This document shows positions 26,213 to 34,845 of a DNA stretch of 64,000 bases, piece by piece. This DNA is from Olavius sp. associated proteobacterium Delta 1. GTDB taxonomy: Bacteria > Desulfobacterota > Desulfobacteria > Desulfobacterales > JAFDCJ01. The notes beneath the pieces were generated by a model. The model did no database searches. It was not told the origin of the DNA and worked only from the letters and a program-made list of their open reading frames with translations. The position numbers and the translations under genes are program-made. The first letter of the stretch is position 1. Each line of letters opens with the position of its first letter. The DNA lies in the NCBI GenBank assembly GCA_902749685.1, contig CACVKW010000871.1, positions 1 to 64,000 on the forward strand, read 5' to 3'.

Positions 26213-26979
26213 GTCCGGGCAGTCCGGAACACTTAACCAAACGGGCCGGCGATGTGCTCGCGTCGGTAGAGGTCGTAGCGGGCTATAATACCTATATTGA
26301 TTTAATCCGCCCCCTGATCGATGGAAAGGAAATCATCAGTACGGGCATGACCAAGGAAGTCGCACGGGTTGAGGCCGCAATCGAACAGGCCCTGAAGGGT
26401 AAATCCTGTGCGATTGTCTCCAGCGGAGATGCGGGAATTTATGCCATGGCCGGTCTGGTATTTGAAACCTGTAAAATTAAGGGCATCGCGATCGTGCCGC
26501 CGGGCTCAGGTACCAGGACTGCAGATGATAGAAAGGTTCTGAGGATTGAAGTTGTGCCCGGCATACCGGCCCTCAGTGCCGGCGCCGCCCTGTTAGGCGC
26601 CCCGCTGACCCATGACTTTGCGGCCATCAGCCTGAGCGATCTGCTGACGCCCTGGGAACTTATTGAAAAACGCCTCGAAGCTGCTGCCCGCGCAGACTTC
26701 GTCATCGTATTATACAATCCCAAAAGCAAAAAAAGGCACTGGCAACTGGAAAAAGCCCGGGAAATCATCCTCCGGCAGCGGGATAAACATACCCCGGTCG
26801 GTATCGTTTCGCGAGCCATGCGAGAACAGCAAAATATTGAAATCGTTACCCTGGCCACCATGCACAATGCGGATGTCGATATGCAGACAACTGTATTTAT
26901 CGGCAGCAGCACTTCGAGCCGCTATATGGATTTTATGTATACACCCAGAGGGTACGCTAAAAAGTATCAAATCGAATAA
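26098..26979 (+). CDS. cbiH: cobalt-factor III / precorrin-3B C17-methyltransferase
   Basis: The ring-contraction methyltransferase acting at C-17. Family motifs VVGIGPGSPEHLT, VSSGDAGIYAMAG and VPGIPALSAGAALLGAPL are clear. Usual family starts lie close to the VVGIGPG motif, but no ATG, GTG or TTG occurs there. ATG 26098, with TAGGAG about 10 nt upstream, gives a 34-residue basic and polar leader encoded inside cbiG. Long overlap of this kind suggests coupled translation with cbiG. 293 residues in total. Confidence 0.93.
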   Translation: MRSSSNSGDPQRNAGRSQTVDQKRHGGHRTNQLFVVGIGPGSPEHLTKRAGDVLASVEVVAGYNTYIDLIRPLIDGKEIISTGMTKEVARVEAAIEQALKGKSCAIVSSGDAGIYAMAGLVFETCKIKGIAIVPPGSGTRTADDRKVLRIEVVPGIPALSAGAALLGAPLTHDFAAISLSDLLTPWELIEKRLEAAARADFVIVLYNPKSKKRHWQLEKAREIILRQRDKHTPVGIVSRAMREQQNIEIVTLATMHNADVDMQTTVFIGSSTSSRYMDFMYTPRGYAKKYQIE

Positions 26980-27235
26980 TGAATGTCGAAGTAAGGTATC
27001 CTGTCTATTTTAAAAAGGAATGAGCAACGAGGACCCGTATTCGTGTGTTGGACTACACCGCGACAAGCTTGAGGACTGAGATAATTGGAAAACGGGCAAT
27101 GGAAACAGCACCACCTTCTGTCCTCAGTTCCCAGCACGCATAGCGCTTCTTTATAAGACTGAGCAAAGCGAAACCACACTTCAACATTCGGCATTTGAAA
27201 TTCGACATTCTGCGGTTCGCTGTTTAATTAAGATA
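26976..27235. repeat. composite word-arm element between cbiH and cbiP
   Basis: Left words ATCGAATAATGAATGTCGAAG overlap the cbiH stop, then GTATCCTGTCTATTTTAAAAAGGAATGAGC; the right part has GAGCAAAGCGAAACC, TTCAACATTCGGCATTTGAAATTCGACATTCTGCGG. About 110 bases of unrelated sequence separate centre and right arm. Confidence 0.6.
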
Positions 27236-27240
27236 GACCC

Positions 27241-28803
27241 TTGAAACGGCAATTAATCATGGACATAGGGAGTCTCATACGAGTGAAAAAACCAGAAAAA
27301 GCCCCCTGCATTGCGATTTTTGGCACCGGATCAGATGTGGGCAAAAGTATCATCACGACTGCCTTGTGCCGTTTATTGGCCAACCAGGGGGTTCGGATTG
27401 CCCCTTACAAGGCCCAGAACATGTCCAACAACTCAGGCGTCACCCCGGAGGGTCTGGAAATTGGCCGTGCCCAAATCGTCCAGGCTGAAGCAGCTAAAAT
27501 TCCACCTCACGTGGATATGAACCCAATTTTGTTGAAACCCACCAGTGATACCGGCTCCCAGGTGGTCCTGCTGGGCAAAGCGGTGGAGAACTGCACTGCC
27601 CACGATTACCACACCAAAAAAGAACGTCTGTTTGCCACAGCCTGTGCCGCCCTGGATCGACTGCGTCTTGAATATGATCTGGTGATAATGGAAGGTGCCG
27701 GATCCTGCGCCGAAGTGAATCTCATGCCCCACGATATCGTCAATTTTAGAATGGCTGAATACGCAGACGCCCAGGTGATTTTGGTCGCCGATATCCACAG
27801 GGGCGGGGTTTTTGCTCAAATTGTCGGAACCCTGGATTGCTTGGAAAAGGACTACCGATCCCGGGTCAAAGGATTCATTGTCAACCGCTTCAGGGGGGAT
27901 ATCAGGCTATTTGAGGACGGTATCCGCTGGATAGAAGAAAAGACCCGCAGAACGGTATTCGGTGTGCTGCCCTGGTATAACCACATCCAGATCGATTCTG
28001 AGGATTCCGTGGTCATTGAAAACCCCCAAAAAGTGTTCATTAAAAATACGGGCAACCCGGCTGTAGCAGTCATCAGGATACCGCATATTTCAAATTTCAC
28101 CGATTTCGACCCGTTGATTGCCCTGGATGGCTTGGATCTATTTTTTATAGAAAAGGTGCAGGCGCTAACGCCTTTTAAAGCCGTTATACTACCGGGTTCT
28201 AAAAATACCTGCTTTGACCTGCAATGGATTAAATCCTGTGGCTGGTTGGAAAAGCTTACCAGTTATGTGGCCAGCGGCGGTCATGTCCTTGGCATATGCG
28301 GTGGTTACCAGATGATGGGGAAATCCGTACACGACCCCGACGGACTGGAAGGAAAACCAGGCACGACCCGGGGTTTGGATTTATTGCCGGTTGAAACCGT
28401 ATTGAAAGCTCCGAAGACGACAACGCTAACCTGTTTTTCCCGTGAGGGTGCCCGCGGCATCGGCTATGAAATTCATATGGGACAAACCATTAGGCACAAC
28501 GGTGAGCCCTTTTTTAAGGTCCGTGAGCGAAACAATATCACCTGTGAGGACGCAGATGGATGTGTCACACCGGATCGAAGGATAGTGGGCACCTATATTC
28601 ACGGCCTGTTTGAAAATCCGACGATAACCAGGCTGTGGTTGAATACTATCGGACTGGCCGATGTCGAAACCTCAGAGCTTGAAGGATTGGAAGCCAAGGA
28701 CAAAGAGTACGACCTGCTAGCTGAGTATTTTGAATCTCATATAGATGTCAGAGGGATCGTTGCCACTGTTCAAGGAAGGTATCAGGTGAAAGGTATAAGG
28801 TGA
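27241..28803 (+). CDS. cbiP: adenosylcobyric acid synthase (glutamine-hydrolysing)
   Basis: CbiP amidates the b, d, e and g side chains of adenosylcobyrinate a,c-diamide. Signatures: AIFGTGSDVGKSIITTALCR (P-loop), KAQNMSNNSGVTPEG, and the glutaminase GICGGYQMMG with its Cys, then GRIVGTYIHGLFEN-like histidine near the end. The start is uncertain: TTG 27241, ATG 27259 and GTG 27283 are in frame; relatives begin close to the P-loop, which favours one of the later two. The frame is given from 27241, 520 residues. Confidence 0.95.
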   Translation: MKRQLIMDIGSLIRVKKPEKAPCIAIFGTGSDVGKSIITTALCRLLANQGVRIAPYKAQNMSNNSGVTPEGLEIGRAQIVQAEAAKIPPHVDMNPILLKPTSDTGSQVVLLGKAVENCTAHDYHTKKERLFATACAALDRLRLEYDLVIMEGAGSCAEVNLMPHDIVNFRMAEYADAQVILVADIHRGGVFAQIVGTLDCLEKDYRSRVKGFIVNRFRGDIRLFEDGIRWIEEKTRRTVFGVLPWYNHIQIDSEDSVVIENPQKVFIKNTGNPAVAVIRIPHISNFTDFDPLIALDGLDLFFIEKVQALTPFKAVILPGSKNTCFDLQWIKSCGWLEKLTSYVASGGHVLGICGGYQMMGKSVHDPDGLEGKPGTTRGLDLLPVETVLKAPKTTTLTCFSREGARGIGYEIHMGQTIRHNGEPFFKVRERNNITCEDADGCVTPDRRIVGTYIHGLFENPTITRLWLNTIGLADVETSELEGLEAKDKEYDLLAEYFESHIDVRGIVATVQGRYQVKGIR

Positions 28804-28985
28804 AAGGTGTATGGGTTGCTTCTGGCCTGAAAGCAGCCGGTCTGATCGAAAAAGAAACGAATGAACATCGAACATCGAATAAGGCGTTCTATCCGATTTA
28901 AAAAAGATTTCGCGAAGCGATTCCATCATTCGTTCCGCCTCCGGCGGATCAATCTTCGTTCGTCATTCCTTAGGTTTCACACGAG
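28800..28985. repeat. composite word-arm element between cbiP and cobU
   Basis: Starts with GGTGTATGGG, GTCTGATCGAAAAAGAAACG, then GAACATCGAACATCGAATAAGG words, the core GATTTCGCGAAGCGATTCC and CATTCGTTCC/TTCGTTCGTCATTCC right words. It ends at the cobU ribosome binding site. Confidence 0.6.
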
Positions 28986-29002
28986 GAGGTTAGAGAAAAA
29001 AA

Positions 29003-29527
29003 TTGAAAAAAACGGTCTTTGTGCTGGGCGGATGCCGCAGCGGCAAAAGCAGCTATGCCCTGGAAACGGCCCATAAGTTCTCCGGCAATAATAAAGTATT
29101 TATTGCGACCTGCATTCCCCATGATGATGAAATGAATCAGCGGGTTGCACGCCATCGGCAAGAGCGCAGCCAGGCCTGGAAAACCATAGAGGCACCGATA
29201 CGTTTGCCGGAGGCCATTATCGAAATCAGCCCTAGCTCCGATGCCATTATTGTCGACTGTCTGACACTTTGGATCAGCAATCTGCTCATGGATTCCGATA
29301 ATTCTGATAAAATTGAAATGCAAATACCCCGTCTGACCGATGCAATAAAGAAATCCCATTGTCCTATAGTTCTGGTATCGAATGAAGTCGGCCAGGGCAT
29401 TGTGCCCGAAAACAAACTTGCCCGACAGTTCCGGGACCTGGTGGGGTACGTCAACCAGGCGGTAGCCGGTTGTGCAAATGAAGTCATCTGGACGGTGGCG
29501 GGAATTCCGGTGAAGATTAAGGGATAG
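29003..29527 (+). CDS. cobU: adenosylcobinamide kinase / adenosylcobinamide-phosphate guanylyltransferase
   Basis: CobU phosphorylates adenosylcobinamide and adds GMP, giving AdoCbi-GDP. A 174-residue protein with P-loop LGGCRSGKSSYA, then ATCIPHDDEMNQRVARHRQER (which carries the guanylylated His region), DCLTLWISNLL and SNEVGQGIVPENKLAR. The start is TTG (29003) after GAGGAGG; the spacing of about 13 nt is longer than usual. The gene lies in the nucleotide-loop assembly block with cobS and cbiB. Confidence 0.94.
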   Translation: MKKTVFVLGGCRSGKSSYALETAHKFSGNNKVFIATCIPHDDEMNQRVARHRQERSQAWKTIEAPIRLPEAIIEISPSSDAIIVDCLTLWISNLLMDSDNSDKIEMQIPRLTDAIKKSHCPIVLVSNEVGQGIVPENKLARQFRDLVGYVNQAVAGCANEVIWTVAGIPVKIKG

Positions 29528-29589
29528 CGGCCGGGAGGAGTACTTGGATTGTCATCATGGTATAAGCGGGTGGGTGTTTGGTCAAAAAC

Positions 29590-29670
29590 GGGGTTTCAGG
29601 CGTCAGGTGGCGGGTGTCAGCGGCGCCTCTGGCCGCGAGCGTCCAGTCTGATCGTGGAAGAAACGGTAAT
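29590..29670. repeat. partial composite repeat (GTGTCAG / TCTGATCG module)
   Basis: TTTCAGGCGTCAGGTGGCGGGTGTCAG followed by a GC-rich stretch and GTCTGATCGTGGAAGAAACG. The same two modules stand at 22625, 28800, 31475 and 47000 ahead of the GAATATCG words; here the word arms are missing. Confidence 0.5.
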
Positions 29671-29743
29671 TTCATATAAGCCGATATAGAACATCTAAAT
29701 AAATTCTCTGACTGACGGCAATTTTAACGGACAAGATAGGCTA

Positions 29744-30481
29744 TTGAAACACATGCGACACTTCATCTCCGCCGTACAATTTATCACGATCCTCCCCTGG
29801 GGTGGGGGCGAAAGATTTGATCCGCCGCGCATGATACCATATTTTCCGATTGTTGGTATTGTCCTGGGGGTGTTGGTTGCATTATTTGATTATGTCGCCG
29901 CGAGCCTCTGGGGGAAGACGGTTGCCTCGCTGCTGGATGTTATCTTTTTAACCGCTCTTACCGGCGCCTTTCATTTAGATGGGCTGGGAGATGCGGCCGA
30001 TGGTCTCCTAGGACAACGTCCAAAAGAAAAAATTCTGACGATTATGAAAGACAGCCGCCTGGGAACGATGGGGCTGGTGGCTATCGTGGCCGGCCTATCC
30101 ATAAAATGGGCCGGTATCGCCGGGTTGGATGCAAACCGCTCATTATTGTTGATTATCGTTCCGGCTTATGCCCGGGCCGGTATGCTATTCGGCATGCGTT
30201 ATCTCGAATATGGACGACCGGCCGGTGGCACGGGGTTGGACTTTTTTAAATATGAGCTGCATCCATCCGCATTCTGGGGATTGTCGGTGCCCGTGTTGCT
30301 CTCGTTTTTATTGGGCTGGCAAGCGATCTGGCTGTTCTTATGTTTCGCGGCCATCACTGCCGGTTTAATCCGGTACTATAAAAGACGGCTGGGATGCATC
30401 ACCGGCGACATGCTCGGTGCCATGACGGAAATTCTGGAATCAGGCCTATTTTTGCTGGTTTCCATGGGAGGGAGCGGATGA
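29744..30481 (+). CDS. cobS: adenosylcobinamide-GDP ribazoletransferase (cobalamin synthase)
   Basis: Integral membrane enzyme that joins AdoCbi-GDP with alpha-ribazole(-phosphate), the last step of cobamide assembly. A 245-residue protein with several hydrophobic helices, GAFHLDGLGDAADGLLG and MKDSRLGTMG, the two family motifs, and a C-terminal GCITGDMLGAMTE. TTG 29744 and ATG 29753 (starting R-H-F) are both possible; relatives start at the latter peptide. Confidence 0.95.
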   Translation: MKHMRHFISAVQFITILPWGGGERFDPPRMIPYFPIVGIVLGVLVALFDYVAASLWGKTVASLLDVIFLTALTGAFHLDGLGDAADGLLGQRPKEKILTIMKDSRLGTMGLVAIVAGLSIKWAGIAGLDANRSLLLIIVPAYARAGMLFGMRYLEYGRPAGGTGLDFFKYELHPSAFWGLSVPVLLSFLLGWQAIWLFLCFAAITAGLIRYYKRRLGCITGDMLGAMTEILESGLFLLVSMGGSG

Positions 30482-30509
30482 TTGACGGTCACGGGGGAAA
30501 CATCTACGA

Positions 30510-31466
30510 ATGATGGAATGGCATACTTCCTGGTATATTCTGCCGGCGGCATTTGCGCTGGATATCATGCTGGGAGATCCTCGTTTTCTGCCCCACCCGG
30601 TGCGCTGGATGGGTCTGGCGATCGAAAGATTGGAACCGCCTCTTCGCAGAATCCGAATAGATCTAACCTTTAGCGGTGCGCTGTTGGCGGCCGTGCTGAT
30701 CCTGGGGACCTGGTTGCTAGCTTTTCTGGTTTTAGCGACGGCCCACAGGGTCCATCCCTTATTTAAAGTAGTACTTGAAGTTATCCTGATTTATTACTGT
30801 ATTTCGATTCGTTCGCTGGATGACGCCGCGATGGAAGTGAAACAATGTCTTCAACAGAATAAGCTTCAGGCGGCCAGGGAAAAAGTCGCCATGATCGTTG
30901 GCCGGGATATAAATAATTATAAAGAAGAAGGGCTTGCCCGGGCCACCGTTGAAACCGTTGCTGAAAACCTGGTTGATGGGGTCACAGCACCCTTATTTTT
31001 TGCTGCGATCGGCGGTGCCCCGTTGGCTCTGGCCTATAAAATGACCAACACCCTGGATTCCATGGTGGGATATAAAAATCAGGCATATCAACAGTTCGGC
31101 AAAGCGTCCGCCAGAATTGATGACCTTCTTAATTTCATACCGGCCCGATTTAGCGTGCCGGTTATTGCACTGGCAGCTCAGATTCTGTCCGGTTGCGGAG
31201 AACGTGCACTGAAGACGGCTGTCTGTGAGGGCGCCAACCACGCCAGCCCCAATGCCGGATATGCGGAAGCCGCCTTTGCCGGAGCACTGGCTTTAAAATT
31301 GAACGGTCCCAATTACTACAACGGAAAGTTCGTGGATAAGCCATACATCGGCGTGCGCTTTGGTCAAACCTCGCCCGGCCACATAAAAAAGGCCTGCGAT
31401 ATCATGATACTGTCCTCGTTTTTGTGGTTGCTGGCGGTATGGGGAGCGAGATTGGCACTTTGGTGA
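30510..31466 (+). CDS. cbiB: adenosylcobinamide-phosphate synthase
   Basis: Membrane protein attaching the aminopropanol (phosphate) arm to adenosylcobyric acid. A 318-residue protein with LGDPRFLPHPVRWMG near the N-terminus, RDINNYKEEGLARATVETVAENLVDG and NTLDSMVGYKN, all CbiB signatures, and four to five hydrophobic segments. The gene follows cobS by 28 bases. No CobD-type threonine-phosphate decarboxylase is seen in the window. Confidence 0.95.
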   Translation: MMEWHTSWYILPAAFALDIMLGDPRFLPHPVRWMGLAIERLEPPLRRIRIDLTFSGALLAAVLILGTWLLAFLVLATAHRVHPLFKVVLEVILIYYCISIRSLDDAAMEVKQCLQQNKLQAAREKVAMIVGRDINNYKEEGLARATVETVAENLVDGVTAPLFFAAIGGAPLALAYKMTNTLDSMVGYKNQAYQQFGKASARIDDLLNFIPARFSVPVIALAAQILSGCGERALKTAVCEGANHASPNAGYAEAAFAGALALKLNGPNYYNGKFVDKPYIGVRFGQTSPGHIKKACDIMILSSFLWLLAVWGARLALW

Positions 31467-31471
31467 GGTTT

Positions 31472-31592
31472 CGGGTGTCAGGACCGGCGCCGGTCAAAAA
31501 AACGACTGGTTTAATCGACAAAGAGACCTCAGTTTTGTTGAACTTATATAAAAGCGAATATAGAATAATGAATATCGAATTAGTAAAATTCA
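31472..31592. repeat. composite word-arm element, left half, before the cbiR-like gene
   Basis: CGGGTGTCAGGACCGGCGCCGGTC, then TTTAATCGACAAAGAGACC and GCGAATATAGAATAATGAATATCGAATT. The right arm is absent and the cbiR-like gene starts immediately. Confidence 0.5.
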
Positions 31593-32447
31593 ATGAAATA
31601 TCAGCCATATAACTATCCATCCCTGACCAAATCATATAAGGGTCTATATCCCTTTAAAATCTGCACGACCTCTTTTATATATCCGGATCACTATATTCCC
31701 AATGTGAAGATGCTGGGTCCGCATCTGGACGAAATCGAACTTTTATTATTTGAAAGCCAGGGGACTGACGCCCTTCCGTCCAGCACGGTCATTACAGAAC
31801 TTTGCCGATTGGCCGGAGAATTTGATCTGAGTTATAATGTTCATCTCCCCACCGATATATCCATAACTGATCGGGATCCTGCACGGCAACAACACGCAGT
31901 GGAAACGATGATGCGGGTCATGGAATTGGTACGACCGCTTGACGCTTCCGCCCTGATTCTGCACGTCCCATTTAGTGAAAAATCGTACGATGAGCCCATT
32001 GCTGCAAACTGGCGGGATAGAGTTTACAAAAACCTGGAAAATATACTATCTGCGGTGGAAAATAATAATATCATCGCAGTTGAAACGCTGGATTATCCCC
32101 TGGATTTGCTGGAAGACATCATTGTTGATCTGGATTTAGCGATCTGTCTGGACTTGGGTCATCTTATGTTGTATGACTATGATGTTTTAGAGGTCTTTAA
32201 CAAATATTGCTTTAAAGCTTCTGTCCTTCATTTGCACGGTGTTGAAAACGACCGCGATCATATGACATTGGACCGGTTGTCTGATAAGCTGGCAGCAACT
32301 GTGTTGCGGGTACTAAAAAGATTTACCGGAGTTGTATCCCTGGAAGTCTTTTCCTTTGAAAACCTGTATTCTTCCCTGCAATTTCTTGAACGTCACTGGG
32401 GTGAAGAAATAAATATGCGGGATTTCCGGTTAATGTCCGATTCCTGA
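31593..32447 (+). CDS. cbiR: CbiR-like cobamide remodeling phosphodiesterase (AP-endonuclease-2 / sugar-isomerase-like TIM barrel)
   Basis: A 284-residue barrel protein of the xylose-isomerase/AP-endonuclease-2 superfamily. Metal-ligand-type residues are seen in SYNVHLP, ALILHVPFSEKS, AVETLDYP, CLDLGHLM, LHLHGVENDRDHM and SLEVFSFE. CbiR of Akkermansia, of this superfamily, cleaves the nucleotide loop so that the lower ligand can be exchanged. The N-terminal TTSFIYPDHYIPNVKMLGP and the position directly after cbiB and cobS, before cobO, fit that role. I infer CbiR from fold and context; another isomerase-like function is not excluded. No good Shine-Dalgarno precedes the ATG, which abuts a repeat. 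Confidence 0.72.
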   Translation: MKYQPYNYPSLTKSYKGLYPFKICTTSFIYPDHYIPNVKMLGPHLDEIELLLFESQGTDALPSSTVITELCRLAGEFDLSYNVHLPTDISITDRDPARQQHAVETMMRVMELVRPLDASALILHVPFSEKSYDEPIAANWRDRVYKNLENILSAVENNNIIAVETLDYPLDLLEDIIVDLDLAICLDLGHLMLYDYDVLEVFNKYCFKASVLHLHGVENDRDHMTLDRLSDKLAATVLRVLKRFTGVVSLEVFSFENLYSSLQFLERHWGEEINMRDFRLMSDS

Positions 32448-32464
32448 TTACCATAAAAGCTAAA

Positions 32465-33667
32465 ATGGCCACCCTGTTTGAGACAAATGAAATTAATGGC
32501 ATGGTCCTGCCAAACCGTTTTATGCGGTCGGCAACCTGGGCAGGTATGGCAACGGATGAGGGCGCCTGCACCCCCCAATTGGCTGATCTTATGAGCGATC
32601 TGGCTGCCGGGGGGGTAGGTCTGATCATCACCGGTCATAGTTATATCCGCCCGGACGGTCAGCATTCACCCCGGCAGCTCGGAATTCACCGGGATGCGCT
32701 TATCCCGGGACTTGCAAACCTGACACGATCCGTCCACCGACACGGCAGCAAGATCGTTCTGCAGCTCGGCTTTGGTGGCGCTTATTTATCAAAATCAAGA
32801 ATCAGGAGGATGTCCGCGCAGGATTTTCAAGCGTTGGCCCAAGCTTATGGTCGGGCTGCGGTACGGGCCAGAAAGGCTGGATTTGACGGTGTGCAGATCT
32901 TCGCGGCCCATGGTTTTTTCCTCAGTCAGATGCTCTGTCCCCGGTACAATGATCGCACCGATGAGTATGGCGGAGAAATCGCCAATCGGGCCAGGGCCCT
33001 CATAGAGGTTCTTGAGGCCATCCGAATCACTGTTGGTCGGGACTACCCTGTGCTGGTGAAACTCAATTGCCGGGATTTCGTAGACAACGGCCTGACCCTG
33101 GACGATTCAGTCCAGGTCGCCCGCATGTTGGAAAAGGCTGGGATCGATGCGGTCGAGCTTAGTGGCGGACTGTTGAACAATCCCAACATTATGCGCAGCA
33201 AAATTGATTCTGAAGGTATCCAAGGCTATTTTCTTTCCGAAGCCCGGGTCTTTAGGGAAAAGATTCATGTCCCCCTGATTCTGGTGGGCGGGATAAGATC
33301 TTACGAATTGGCCCGGGAGCTGGTGGAAGAAGAAGTTGTGGATTATATTTCAATGTCACGCCCGTTTATCCGGGAGCCAGGCCTGATAAAACGCTGGAAA
33401 GCCGGAGACCGGCGAGAGGCCGCCTGCATCTCATGCGACAATTGTTTTGAGCCCCTCAAAAAAGGTGAGGGCATATCCTGTCTGCCATTAGAGCCGAAGG
33501 AGGCCGAAACATTTTTTCCACAGTTATCCGAAATTGTGCCGGCCAGTCCACCGCATCCGCCCGGGACAGGTTATAAGATCTCAATCGGCCTGGAGGACTG
33601 GCAAATAAATTATATACCGGTTATAAAGATTCAAATGCTTTCAAACGGGCAGATATCGGAACGGTGA
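32465..33667 (+). CDS. old yellow enzyme-type NADH:flavin oxidoreductase with Cys cluster
   Basis: A 400-residue FMN barrel enzyme. OYE-like motifs: LPNRFMRSATWAGMA, GGVGLIITGHSYI, LGIHRDALIPG, QIFAAHGFFLSQMLCPRYNDRTDEYGG, and VGGIRS. Near the C-terminus CISCDNC plus a Cys eleven residues later (C-x2-C-x2-C-x11-C) suggests a 4Fe-4S cluster as in 2-enoate/2,4-dienoyl reductases, but the FAD/NAD domain of those enzymes is missing. It lies 17 nt after the cbiR-like gene and before cobO. Whether it acts in cobamide chemistry (for example corrin or cobalt reduction) is unknown. Confidence 0.82.
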   Translation: MATLFETNEINGMVLPNRFMRSATWAGMATDEGACTPQLADLMSDLAAGGVGLIITGHSYIRPDGQHSPRQLGIHRDALIPGLANLTRSVHRHGSKIVLQLGFGGAYLSKSRIRRMSAQDFQALAQAYGRAAVRARKAGFDGVQIFAAHGFFLSQMLCPRYNDRTDEYGGEIANRARALIEVLEAIRITVGRDYPVLVKLNCRDFVDNGLTLDDSVQVARMLEKAGIDAVELSGGLLNNPNIMRSKIDSEGIQGYFLSEARVFREKIHVPLILVGGIRSYELARELVEEEVVDYISMSRPFIREPGLIKRWKAGDRREAACISCDNCFEPLKKGEGISCLPLEPKEAETFFPQLSEIVPASPPHPPGTGYKISIGLEDWQINYIPVIKIQMLSNGQISER

Positions 33668-33786
33668 CCCTCATTTCCGTTAGGCACCCAAGATCATCAA
33701 AAAGTCACCCAGGCTATCAACGATCTTTTAGAAAAACACACAAGTCTTCAATCAAAGAGTTAATTGGCATTGCACCATGAATCTGT

Positions 33787-34338
33787 GTGAGGCTGGTAAA
33801 GCATATGGAGAGCAAAAAGGGTAAGAAAGGCTATACCCAAGTTTATACGGGCAATGGAAAGGGCAAAACCACGGCCGCCATTGGTTTGGCTATCCGGGCG
33901 GCAGGCGCCGGATTAAAAGTGTTTATTGCCCAGTTTATCAAAATGGGAGATTACAGCGAAATTAAAGCCTTAAAGCGGTTTTCCGATTTGATTACGGTGG
34001 AGCAGTTCGGTCTCGGACGTTTTACTAACGGCAAACCGACGCCGGAAGACATCAAGGCCGCTCAAGAAGGGCTTGAAAAGGTAAAATCCGTCATGGTTTC
34101 GGATGAGTATAACATCATCATCATGGAAGAAGCCAACGTGGCAGCGATGTTAGGACTTTTCGCGGTCCAGGATTTACTTAAAATAATTATTAACAAACCC
34201 TATGATAAGGAACTGGTTATCACAGGGCGTGGCGCATCTCCCCGGATCATCGAGACTGCAGATCTGGTAACCGAAATGAAGGATATCAAACATTATTACC
34301 AAATAGGTGTCCGGGCCAGGGTGGGAATTGAAAAGTGA
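33787..34338 (+). CDS. cobO: cob(I)yrinic acid a,c-diamide adenosyltransferase
   Basis: BtuR/CobO-family ATP:corrinoid adenosyltransferase, about 180 residues. P-loop YTGNGKGKTTAAIG, then FIAQFIKMGDYSEI, EEANVAAMLG and the C-terminal TGRGASPRIIETADLVTEMKDIKH. A start at ATG 33805 (M-E-S-K-K-G) is as likely as 33787. It closes the cobamide cluster. A second copy starts beyond the right edge of the window (63900-64000). Confidence 0.93.
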   Translation: MRLVKHMESKKGKKGYTQVYTGNGKGKTTAAIGLAIRAAGAGLKVFIAQFIKMGDYSEIKALKRFSDLITVEQFGLGRFTNGKPTPEDIKAAQEGLEKVKSVMVSDEYNIIIMEEANVAAMLGLFAVQDLLKIIINKPYDKELVITGRGASPRIIETADLVTEMKDIKHYYQIGVRARVGIEK

Positions 34339-34353
34339 GGATTCCTTAAAAAA

Positions 34354-34656
34354 TTAACGCTGTCGCTTTTTAATAAATCGAGCAATACAGGCTTTGAGTT
34401 CCTCCACGCCGGGAGTTGTCTCAAAAACCAGCTCACCATCAATGGCAATGGAAGGTATGGGCACAAGCCGCCCTAAAGCTTTCGAAAATTCACTGAAGCG
34501 CCTGGCTCCTGCAAGATCTTTGGTGACAATCATCTCCCAGGTTAAGACATCCTCAAATTCCCATACAACCGATTCAACCACACGGGTCATATAGACACAG
34601 GGGATTCAGTGCTCGCCTTCGTGAAATATCTCCAAATGAATTTTTTGCGTATCCAT
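34354..34656 (-). CDS. thioredoxin-fold selenoprotein, U-x-x-C motif
   Basis: The frame from ATG 34656 has one in-frame TGA at 34608-34606 (codon 17) and then runs 83 codons to a true stop. Read through as selenocysteine it gives a 100-residue protein with H-U-I-P-C-V-Y-M, followed by a thioredoxin-like C-terminus with cis-Pro region VPIPSIAIDGELVFE. The neighbouring homologue (34844-35194) has Y-C-L-P-C-V-Y-M at the same place, so Sec replaces the first Cys of the CxxC. A possible bacterial SECIS (U-G-A-C-C / G-G-U-U-G with a G/U loop) begins 17 nt after the TGA. Function inferred as small redox carrier. A normal caller would start at 34590 and lose the active site. Confidence 0.85.
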
Positions 34657-34734
34657 TACTAAAATCTTAGAAGTTTATATTGTGCATTTTGTGCAAAAAA
34701 ATGTATTGTGACATTTTCGCTGACTTGAAAAAAT

Positions 34735-34845
34735 TGAATAATTTCGATTGAATATTGAATACTTAAGGTATTCTTTCGATTATAAAAAGGACGGAGCGAA
34801 GCGACATCTACAAATCTTCAATCTTCAATTACGGCTTGTCCGGTT
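34735..34845. repeat. word-arm element between thioredoxin-like genes
   Basis: Left words GATTGAATATTGAATAC, then AAGGTATTCTTTCGATTATAAAAAGGACGGAGCGAAGCGACATC and right words CAAATCTTCAATCTTCAATT. The core is nearly identical to that at 22785-22840. Confidence 0.65.
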
